Shown here in pieces: positions 1 to 7,816 of a stretch of 20,431 bases of DNA. Numbering within the stretch: the stretch's first letter is position 1; every line of letters starts with the position of its first letter. Position numbers and translations under genes: made by a program. The stretch is from Acanthamoeba lenticulata (Eukaryota; Discosea; Longamoebia; Acanthamoebidae): positions 1 through 20,431 of the forward strand of contig NAVB01000538.1 of the NCBI GenBank assembly GCA_002179805.1, in the 5' to 3' direction. Below the pieces are notes generated by a model. That model was given only the letters and a program-made list of their open reading frames with translations, searched no databases and had not been told where the DNA came from.

Positions 1-127
1 CGCCATATTCCACAATCTCCAACGAGCTGAGGCCATTCGCACCAACAGCGCTCGCTTACATCCGTTCGACCACCGTTCCACCGTTGAAGGGTTAATCAGT
101 TTGAATTGCGTGCTTCTAGAACGACAA
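1..127 (+). promoter_or_regulatory. 5' flank of the ACBP gene
   Basis: No coding exon can be supported here. The stretch ends in a pyrimidine-containing CTAG (116-119) a few bases before the ACBP start codon. This could be the acceptor of a 5'-UTR intron or simply leader sequence. No TATA-like element stands out. This is assignment by position only. Confidence 0.35.
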
Positions 128-608
128 ATGACAACCAACATTGACAAGGAGTTCGACGCTGCCGTACAGCTCATCACCAAGGGCCCTGTGCCTGGCGTCA
201 AGGCCCCTAAGATCGAGCCCACGTACGTGCTTTTTGTCTAGTCCCTGGATGAACTGCGCAGCGCACCTAACTCAGCTGGCCGGTGGTGGGACAGAAACGA
301 GCAAAAGCTTGAGTTCTATGCCCTGTTCAAGCAGGCTACGGTGGGCCCCAACAACACCAAGCCACCAGGTCGCCTGGACCTCATCAACCGTGCCAAGTGG
401 ACGGCGTGGAAGAACGTGGCGAAGCTGTCCAAGACCGAGGCCAAGAAGAAGGTAGCTGTTGCCCCCAGCATTTTGCCTTGTGGCACGTGATCTCACGTAT
501 GTACGTCATGTGCAGTACGTGGAGCTCGTGGCCAAGCAGCAGTCCAACTGGAAGGAACTCGCCGGCTACACTGAGGGCAAGCCTGCACCAAGCAAGGCCA
601 AGTTGTAA
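128..608 (+). CDS. acbp: acyl-CoA-binding protein (ACBP / diazepam-binding inhibitor)
   Basis: Small cytosolic protein that binds medium- and long-chain acyl-CoA thioesters, buffering and transporting them. Three exons join in frame: 128-222, 295-451 and 516-608, giving 114 residues; donors are GTACGT and GTAGCT. The fold signature is clear: YALFKQATVG (40-49) and KWTAW (66-70). The four residues that contact acyl-CoA in the mammalian protein (Tyr28, Lys32, Lys54, Tyr73) are all present as Tyr40, Lys44, Lys66 and Tyr85, a constant offset of 12 caused by a longer N-terminus. Family length is usually 86-90; the excess is at the N-terminus and in a Lys/Ala/Pro-rich C-terminal tail. There is no signal peptide, so any secretion would be unconventional, as for Dictyostelium AcbA. 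The next gene downstream on the same strand encodes TSPO, the mammalian receptor for DBI. Confidence 0.95.
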
Positions 609-853
609 TCACTTTGCTTCCATACAACAAGAAGAGGCTATCTGTGTTCTCGCGCTTGTGTGCTGTTTGCTTTGGTGGTTGAGCGGGGGCAAGCGACCGA
701 GTGGCGCAAAACTGGGACCGGCCCATTAGGCTTCGGCGAAGTTTCTCGGCAGTGGCAAAAGGCAGGCAAAAAAAACCGAACACGCCTTGAGCAACGTAAA
801 AATATTGCAAGTACTTCGTACACGAAACGCACACACAACCCACTAAGAACAAG
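609..853 (+). promoter_or_regulatory. ACBP-TSPO intergenic region
   Basis: 245 bp separate the ACBP stop from the TSPO start. It must hold the ACBP 3' end and the TSPO promoter. No AATAAA is seen. There is a near-palindromic CTTCGGCGAAG at 730-740. Nothing in the sequence indicates cotranscription. Confidence 0.4.
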
Positions 854-1577
854 ATGAACGGTCTGCTTGTTGGTACGTTGGTGCTGCTCTTGCTCTTGGG
901 CTTGTAGTGCGTCGTTGTGTGATCCTTATCGAGCTTCTTGCCACGTACAGGGAGTATCGCACTGCCGGTGGTGGCTGGCGTCGCTTCTGGCTTTGCCTAC
1001 AGCATTCACCAAGCTGACACCAAGCAGTGGTATGAAGCCCTGCGCAAGCCCTCCTTCAACCCGCCCAGTTGGGTCTTCCCTCCCGTTTGGACCGCCCTCT
1101 ATGTACACACGCCTCCTCCCTCTTTCTCCCCTCTTTCAAAATGACGAACAAATGACTCACGCGAACTGGCCTGTTCCTTGAAGGCGAGCATGGGCTACGC
1201 CTCCTACCTTGTGGCCCGCGAGGGCGGTTGGGTGCGCCAGGCGGTTCCTTTGGCACTCTACGGCACGCAGCTGGCCCTGAACGTTGCCTGGTCGCCGCTC
1301 TTCTTTGGTGCGAAGAAGCTCGACGTGGCGCTTCTTGACATCGGCCTGCTCGATGTGGCCGTCGCTGCGACTGCCTATCACTTGTACAACTGACTCCCAC
1401 CATCCTTCCGGCTCTGTCTACGTTCCCAGTGTATGCTCACCCTTAGCTTCGTCGCGCAGCTACGGAGTGAACAAGACAGCGGGCTTGCTGATGCTGCCCT
1501 ACCTGGCCTGGATCTCCTTCGCCACGCTGCTCAACTACACGATCTGGGACCTCAACAAGAAGGATAAGACACTGTAA
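854..1577 (+). CDS. tspo: translocator protein TSPO (peripheral-type benzodiazepine receptor / CrtK family)
   Basis: Five-helix membrane protein that binds porphyrins, sterols and benzodiazepine-type ligands; mitochondrial outer membrane in animals, with roles in tetrapyrrole and stress signalling in bacteria and plants. Four exons, 854-872, 951-1102, 1184-1383 and 1460-1577, join in frame to 162 residues, the normal family length. Family marks seen: RKPSFNPP (38-45), the [15 protein letters not shown] segment across the exon 2/3 junction, the [18 protein letters not shown] segment, and the final helix with [17 protein letters not shown]. The first coding exon is only 19 nt; the start was chosen because its frame joins exactly to the first helix. 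The LNYxxW core of the mammalian cholesterol-recognition (CRAC) site is kept, but the basic residue falls too far away for the strict consensus. It lies 245 bp downstream of ACBP on the same strand. Confidence 0.95.
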
Positions 1578-1855
1578 GCCGTCGCCGCGTCCCTGTACAG
1601 CCTCACACGCCCAAGCGTTCGCCTCTGTTTAGGAGAGGGTTTGAAACGCCTTTCAGAAAGTAAAACGAAACCGTGGCAGGAAAAATCATGCAATGTTTTC
1701 GGTGTTTTTTTCTCGGTTGCCTCGTTGCTGTGGTCGCACGGCTGCTCGGGGAAAACGTGTAGGGAGCAACCACGCGCAAGAAGAAGCGAAAGAATAATCA
1801 TCAATCAATTATAATTGAAGAGCTTGAAGAGATCCATCCATATCCATTGCAAAAG
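1578..1855. other. intergenic region TSPO to endosulfine gene
   Basis: 278 bp with no supportable gene. It is T/A-rich near 1680-1710 and 1790-1820, with no clear AATAAA. It presumably holds the TSPO 3' end and the promoter of the next gene. Confidence 0.4.
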
Positions 1856-2217
1856 ATGTCCAACCAGCAGGTCGGTGTTCAGCTGCCCTCCTTTATCTTC
1901 TGCAGTTTGGCTCACCCCATGCCCATGATCAACATCCGCGTCCACACAGGTCGATACTTCGAACATGACGCCTGAGGAGAAGGCCCACTTCGAAAAGTTC
2001 GGCATGCTCCCCAAGAAGTCGGTGGCGAGCCAGATGCTCGGCAAGCGAGATGCGGTAAAGCTGCCTCCCAGATTCTCTTCCCAATTGCCCCATCTACTGG
2101 GTGACTCACTTGCCATCCGTTCTTTCCTCACAGGGGAGGCAACATTTTGACTCGGCCGAGTGGGCTAAGGGCCTGCAGAACAAGAAGGGACCTCTGGGCA
2201 AGGTGCAAAAGGACTAA
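1856..2217 (+). CDS. endosulfine / ARPP-19 / Igo family PP2A inhibitor
   Basis: In fungi and animals this family is phosphorylated by Greatwall/Rim15 kinase on the serine of an FDSGDY motif and then inhibits PP2A-B55, controlling mitotic entry or quiescence. Three exons (1856-1870, 1950-2054, 2134-2217) join in frame to only 67 residues. The order matches the family: TPEEKAHFEKFGMLPKK (12-28), a short linker, then HFDSAEW (44-50) with the candidate phosphoserine Ser47, then KKGPLGKV. The FDSAEW plus KGPL pattern is closer to the plant form (FDSADW...KGPLE) than to the FDSGDY of animals and yeast; this comparison is from memory of the families. The N-terminus is shorter than usual. The first coding exon is 15 nt with a slightly weak donor (GTCGGT), so the first five residues are the least certain part. 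An AATAAA lies 53 nt after the stop. Confidence 0.8.
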
Positions 2218-2269
2218 GCCCCCATCTTGTGTATGGAGGATCGGTGACGGGGTTGTAGAAAGGCTTGAC

Positions 2270-2275
2270 AATAAA
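2270..2275 (+). terminator. poly(A) signal of the endosulfine gene
   Basis: Exact AATAAA 53 nt downstream of the endosulfine stop codon, inside the 168-bp convergent spacer. Confidence 0.6.
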
Positions 2276-2374
2276 CAAATCCAACAAACATTGTAAAAAT
2301 GCCAGCGTAGCAAAGGGGCCCATGCAAAATGAAGGAATGGAAGTGATGACAAGCAAGTTTCTTAACCTCACACA

Positions 2375-2380
2375 TTTATT
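2375..2380 (-). terminator. poly(A) signal of the ankyrin-repeat gene
   Basis: TTTATT on the plus strand (AATAAA on the minus strand), a few bases beyond the minus-strand stop at 2386-2388. The two convergent transcripts would end within about 100 bp of each other. Confidence 0.55.
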
Positions 2381-2385
2381 GCGCT

Positions 2386-3755
2386 TTACAAATCGAGATC
2401 TCCCGCGAGAAGATGGCCGCGAACGGGCTTGTCCTGTTTGGCGATCTCGATCTGGTAGACTTGCGTCTCTTGGCCGTGAAGCGCCAGCGATTGAGGCTGT
2501 GGCGTCGGTGGCGTCGTCAACGTTGTCGCCCGGCTGCTCGACGCGGCTGCCGGCGGCGTCCACCGCGAGACGCACTGCGCCACAAGGAAGCGGGCTTCCT
2601 GCGTGCTCAAGACCAGCCCATTCACGCGCGCAAGTCAGCTCACGCAAGAAGGTGAAGAAGCTTTGAGAGGGCACCAAGGCAGACCTGTTTCCGCGTGATG
2701 AGCGCGCCCGTGGCCTGGAAGACGAACGAGTAGGCGAACCGAATGGGCACCTCGTCCTCTTCCAGCTTGGCGCGCAGGACAGCCAGCGACTCGCTCAGGT
2801 CCTCGGCGAGCTCCACGACCGCCAGGCTGGTGCCCGCGTAGGAGATCACCACAACTGCGTTGTTGTAGAGACGGCCATGAGTGTGAGCACTTGGCGGCCG
2901 ACAGCGGGAGGAACCCGACGGGCGCGTACAGTGAGAGTGGAACGACGCCGCCTGGGACGGCGACGACGCTTGCGCCGTTCGGGCCGCCGGCGCGGTGGTG
3001 GACGGGCGGCTGGCCGTCGCGGGCTCAGCCTCAATCGCGTCCGCCAGCCCAGGGCACACGTGCTTCTGCGGAGGCGCGGCCTCCTTGGCCCCGGCCTTGC
3101 TCGGCGCCGTGCTCTGCTCGGGCGCATCCTCCCGTATAAGGGACATGCCGAGGGTAGACGACACGAAGGTTCAGAACACGCACCCCCGGCAAGACCTTCT
3201 CCATGATCGCGGCCAGGAACATGGTCACCTCGCTCTGCGTGCCCAAGATGCTTCTGCTCACCATGGACAAAAGCAGTGTCAAAATGTTGTTGACGAACGA
3301 ACGTTCATCATGGAGGTGCGTGTGTGCGTGCCTGGAGAGGTGATAGGCATTAAGCGACCGGGCGTCGAGGACCCGCAGGTCAGCGCCGGCCTTCACGAGG
3401 AGCTTGACGAGCTGCGCGTGGTTGTGGCGCACGGCGATGTGCAAAGGCGGGTTTCCATCGTTGTCCTTGAGGTCCAGGTCGGCGCCGGCACGCAGGAGCG
3501 TAACGACGCAATCACCGTGGCCTGAGTATTTTATTTTGGATTATTATTTAAAAAAACAATGAATAAAAAAATAAAATGAATAAAAGATGTGCTACAATTA
3601 CAAGCTAAAGGGGTCTAGGAACCTTTTTGAAGGGCCCAGTGCAGGGCAGTGCGGCCCTCAGCGTCGGTCACGTTGACGTCCTCGCCTTGTGCCAGAAACC
3701 ACTGCACCTCTTTGGTCAATCCATCCTTCGCCGCCTCCACGATCGACTCCGCCAT
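2386..3755 (-). CDS. ankyrin-repeat protein with an unrecognised C-terminal domain
   Basis: Minus-strand gene. Exons that join in frame are 3755-3623, 3521-3184, 3113-2930, 2854-2685 and 2598-2386, giving 345 residues. Residues 1 to about 100 are three ankyrin repeats; motifs such as GRTALHWA, GADLDLKDNDGNPPLHIA and AQLVKLLVKAGADL are visible, and the first exon junction falls inside a repeat and restores it exactly. Ankyrin repeats are protein-binding modules and give no specific function. A Ser/Pro/Ala-rich linker (about 158-218) follows, then a conserved-looking segment (about 219-300: VVISYAGTSLAVVELAEDLS..., RFAYSFVFQATGALITRKQEARFLVAQCV) that I cannot name. The second exon may contain a further 78-nt GC-AG intron (3331-3254), which would remove 26 residues. 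The gene is divergent from the CLU-like gene and convergent with the endosulfine gene. Confidence 0.75.
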
Positions 3756-3921
3756 GAAAGCTTTCTCTGTTGTCCACCGGAGCGAGCAGTGCAGGTCTGT
3801 GCTGTTCTTCTCGGTTAAAAATCATTATATTTGAAAAATAATGATTTAGTTGTCGCGAGATTTCAGGACAAGGAAAAAAAGGAGGACAAACTCATAATTG
3901 TCACAAAAAAGATCTGCAGAG
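3756..3921. promoter_or_regulatory. divergent promoter between the ankyrin and CLU-like genes
   Basis: Only 166 bp separate the two opposite start codons, so both promoters must share or overlap this spacer. It is AT-rich between 3815 and 3850 and contains a perfect inverted repeat, listed separately. Confidence 0.6.
3819..3847. repeat. perfect 10-bp inverted repeat in a divergent promoter
   Basis: AAATCATTAT at 3819-3828 and its exact reverse complement ATAATGATTT at 3838-3847, separated by 9 bp. It sits near the middle of the shared 166-bp spacer. It could be a dimeric transcription-factor site or a chance AT-rich palindrome. Confidence 0.6.
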
Positions 3922-6900
3922 ATGGATCACCCCTCGGGTGGACCTCAAGGCTCGCCTGGCGCCAATCGTCGACCGGCTTCGTCTTCCTTCTCAACGTCGA
4001 GTTCGTCGTCCTCTGAAACGAATGACGTCGCCGCGGATACGCATGGCAAGGCAGGCAAGGATGGAACGAAGGGAAGCGCGAGCCGACCTACCAGCGACGC
4101 CAAGGGCGAGAAGAAGAGTAGGGCCTCCTTGAGAGGTGATAGGGAGGAACGAAAGGCTGCCCTTGATTTCTCGGGCCTGCGTGAGCGGCTGCAAGAGATT
4201 AAGCACATGCAAGAGAAGAGTGGTTCACATTGGAATGAGAAGAGGGCCCAAGAGGGGCTCAACTATCTCATTGACCAAGAGGACCTGCTCAGGAAGAAGC
4301 TCGACACCTCGTCGTCACCCGAAAAGAAGATGCCTCTCCCCACCACTTCCACCTCCAAGAGCCGCAGTGAATGGAGATCGAGCAGCAGCACATCTCTCCA
4401 ACAGCTTTTGAGCGAAGTCTCGGGGGAGATCAAAGAGCTGAGAGAGTTCCTTGTCAACAAGCGGGGCGGGAGCAGCGGATCTGGCCGCTCAGCGGTGCAC
4501 AAGAAGGCCACATCGAGCACGAGCCTCAAAAGGCGCCGAGGCGACGCCGCCAATGACGCTCCTAACGCCAAGGAGTCCAAGCAAAAGGAAGCCAATGACG
4601 TCTCCACAACCGAGGAGAGCTTCACCAACGCTGAGTACTCTGTCATGAGCGAGCTCGACACCGAATCCTTTGAAGATTTCAGCGATGATGAAGGTGCTCA
4701 CTTCTCCCTGTCCACAACCACCCCCTACCCGCGTAGAATCTGAAATCTTATTGTGTGTCATCTGCCGAGTAGAGCACGAGCAGGCCAACAGCATCGACTG
4801 GAACGTGATGTTCCAATCTGTGCTGCAGGAGTCACCTTCGAGCAACCGCGACGCGCAGTGGTTCGGTCTCACGCAGGACTTCCTGCACAACGCTGTCACC
4901 TACGGCAAGATCATCATCTCGGAGACCTTCATCCCCACGCGCAGTAAGACTATCCCGCCCATCCCGCCCAACCTGGGCAGCGGCGAGGAGTGCTACGAGG
5001 TCTACATCCACAAGGGCATCCTCTACAAGCTCTACCTTGACACCCAGAAGAACTTTGGCAGCACCCACCACGCCATGAAGATGGCCTCCAACGAGGTGAA
5101 GGGCTGGCGCAGCCTCTGCCGCTGCAACATCCCGGGCCTCTTCTTCCCGTTCAGCATCCAGATCGACTTCCAGGGCTTCCGCCTTCTCGCTCAGACCGGT
5201 ATCTCTCCTCTCCTTCAATATAATGAAGATGACATTGCGAATGATGCTGACCACCTGACGAAAAATATTATCAGTGCTGCCGATCGACAACACGAAGACG
5301 ATCGCGTATGGCTCGAGCGGTGACGGCACGATTCACAACGACAGCGAGGAGCTCGACTGCAAAATGACCGAGGCCGGCATCAGCCTCAACCTCAAGAAGC
5401 ACATCGTGGGCGGCAAGGAGATGGCTCTCGCCGCCGACATCGAAGGCCACTGCGGCACCGTACGTTCACGATCATGATTGTCATCGTCTTAAGATTTCTC
5501 TTCTTCTCTCTTCACTGGGCTTATTGGAGCATTACGGTCATGTGCGCAGGACGGGTTGTATTACGTGACGGGCTTTGGCCTATCGCGCATCATGCCTCCT
5601 GAGACCCCCGAGCGCGGGTACGTACTCGTACCCGCCCATCGGGCTGACGAGGGCCTCGCCGCCGACGCTCACCAATGTCATGTCGACAACAGGATTCAAC
5701 ACACGGGGCTGTGCCACCGACTCCGCGCCGAGTTTGTCGCCAGTGCGTTTACCTCACCCACGGGCTCGCCGAGGTAGAAGGTAGAAGGGCGCTGACGTGG
5801 CGTGATGCGGTGCATGCAGAGAACCCGTGTCCGCTGTCGAGCGACGCCTTCTCGCGGTTCGGCGTGACGGCGCAGGAGAACAACCATGAGGTTATGGAGG
5901 CCACCCGCATGCTCCACAACGTCGTCGTCCCGCAGTTTGCTCAGTGGCTCGAGGAGCAGGACGAGAAATACATCAAAACGGTTCGTCTTACTTTGATTTA
6001 TTTAGATCAATTATTTATTGTTATTCAGCATTAATAGTTTGGGTGATGTGTAGACGTTTGCGGAGAACATCGCGGATGTGCTGCATGAACATGGCATCAA
6101 CGTGCGCAAGCTGGGCTATGTGCGCAGCCACGTGTGCTCGCCGGTCGTGCGCAACGTTCTGCTCCACGAGATCCTCGCCCGCTCCATCAAGAACCAGCTT
6201 CGTCTCCGCCTCCGCCAGAAGACCAAGGAGGTACGCACCTCTTTCCTTTTATTTATTTTTTAAAATTGTTCAAATATTGTTTCGTGCCTTAATTCATAAA
6301 TTCCATTCATTATTATTGTTATTGTGTGCAGGTGCCGCCCATGCTGCTGACGCCGGTGCAGTACGCGGTGGTCGACTTCCTCAACACCGTCTTTGGCGAC
6401 ACGCGCGAGGCTCGCAAGTACTGGAAGGAGGAGCTGGTGGCGGTTGTGCTTCGCGAGTTCCCGCAGAGCCTGCACGAGTCAGAGATGGAGCTGGACCTGC
6501 GCGAGTTCAGCGTGGGCGACGATGACGAGACCGAGGGCTCTGACTTTACGCCGGGCGAAGAGGAGGACTCAGATGACGACAACGACAACGACAGCAACGC
6601 CACCGCCGCTGCTGCCGTCGCCACGTCCTCTTCTTCAAGCAGCAGCAAGCGCAGCAGCAGCAGCAAAAAGGCTGCCAAGCTCCGCGAGAAGCTCGGCAGC
6701 GGCGGCAATAGCAGCAGCAGCAGCGCAGCGGCGGCGGCGACGAATGACAAGTCGAGCAGCAGCAGCTCGAAGCTGAGCAAGAAGAAGGACACGAAGAAGA
6801 AGGACAAGGAAAAGGAGAAGGAAAAAGAAAAGGAAAAGGAGAAAGAGAGGGAGAAGGAAAAGGACAAGAAGCAGCAGGTGAAGGACGCCAAGGCGGGCAA

Positions 6901-7515
6901 GACCAGCAAGTGGAAGGACAAGGCCAAGAGCGCCAAGTCCAAGCTGGAGAGGGACAAGAGCCGCGACAGCTTCACCATCAACAACAGCGGCGCCAGCAGC
7001 GGCGTTGGCGGCAACAGCTCGTCGGCGGCCGGGCCGGGCGGCAGCGGCGGCGGCGTTGGCGGCGGCGCGGGCGGGACGTCGGGCAGCATGATCGGCGGCA
7101 AGCACCGGAGTGTGCCCGGCGCGCTGATGGGGTCCGACGTGCGGCCCAACATCGAGGACCTGCCCTTCCTCCCGGCCGACACCCACGCCCTCTTCCACAA
7201 GTACGTCCCCCGCACACGCGCGTGTCGTGTTGTGTTGTTGCTAAGACGAGCGCGTGCGGTGCAGGGTGTTGGGCATGTGCGGCATCGTGCTGTCGGTCAA
7301 GGCGCAGCAGCAGTACTCGGACAACACCAAGGCACGGCCGCGCGTCTCTTTCTCTTTGGTTGTGCGGTGCAGTGGAACTGACGATCACCTTCACCCTTAT
7401 CGTCATTATGAATATCTAGCCATTGTGGCTGTACTACCAGGACATCGTGGGCATGCAGACGCGCATCAAGTTCATGGCCGACGCAAGTGGTCAGATGGAT
7501 CGCACCTTCCTGTAG
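3922..7515 (+). CDS. CLU/TIF31-like (clustered mitochondria) domain protein with low-complexity tail
   Basis: CLU proteins are cytosolic RNA-associated factors needed for mitochondrial distribution. Ten exons join in frame: 3922-4693, 4773-5198, 5275-5459, 5550-5617, 5693-5742, 5820-5980, 6054-6230, 6332-7200, 7265-7343 (end uncertain) and 7420-7515; about 960 residues. Residues 1-257 are Ser/Lys/Glu-rich and probably disordered. Residues about 260-650 match the CLU core: GFRLLAQTVLPI, a GDGTIHND segment, an IEGHCGTDGLYYV segment ending SRIMPPE, NPCPLSSDAFSRFG, and LHEHGINVRKLGYV followed by LLHEILARSIKNQL. The tail has an acidic stretch, poly-Ser/Ala, a Lys/Glu run (about 763-795) and a Gly-rich stretch, then a short conserved-looking C-terminus (WLYYQDIVG...). 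No TPR repeats or C-terminal half of canonical CLU are seen, so this is a CLU-core paralogue rather than a full CLU. Exon 9 ends either at a weak GTCTCT donor (7344) or at a GC donor (7332). Confidence 0.75.
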
Positions 7516-7816
7516 TGTACAAGAAAAGAAGGATGATGACGAAGATGCAGAAGATTTCCTGTGCTTGTGCTTAAAAATAAAAATAAAAAATAAAATATGG
7601 CCAACGAGGCTGCTGACGTCATCTCGCCAACCGGCAACTCCGCGGGGTTGGGGAGTAGCGTGGGGGGAGGGTGCGACCTGTACCCAACCAACCCACCCCT
7701 GGAGCAGCTCCTCTCTCGTCGTTAGAGGTGCTTGTTTCTGGACAGTACATCGGCCCAGAAGAACAACCGACCGCACTACACAGCCTCCTTTTTTCAAGTC
7801 AGCCATCGGCTTCCAC
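7516..7816 (+). promoter_or_regulatory. intergenic region: CLU-like 3' end and RING-GTPase promoter
   Basis: 301 bp. The left part has three AATAAA hexamers (7576-7594) that fit the CLU-like poly(A) signal; the rest is GC-rich 5' flank or leader of the RING-GTPase gene. The RING-GTPase frame stays open back through this spacer without an in-frame ATG, so the start at 7817 is preferred. Confidence 0.5.
7576..7594 (+). terminator. cluster of poly(A) hexamers after the CLU-like gene
   Basis: AATAAA occurs at 7576, 7582 and 7589, 61-74 nt after the stop codon. Confidence 0.55.

Noticed and set aside
730..740. CTTCGGCGAAG near-palindrome upstream of TSPO
   Set aside because: Only short arms around a central base; expected by chance in GC-rich sequence.
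128..1577. ACBP and TSPO as one transcript or a fusion
   Set aside because: ACBP has its own stop and TSPO its own start; no splice pair joins them in frame. Adjacency only.
6319..7215. Minus-strand open frame of 298 codons
   Set aside because: It is antisense to the Ser/Lys/Glu low-complexity exon of the CLU-like gene; its Leu/Phe/Ser repeats are the complement of that repeat, while the plus strand has conserved domains and consistent splice sites.
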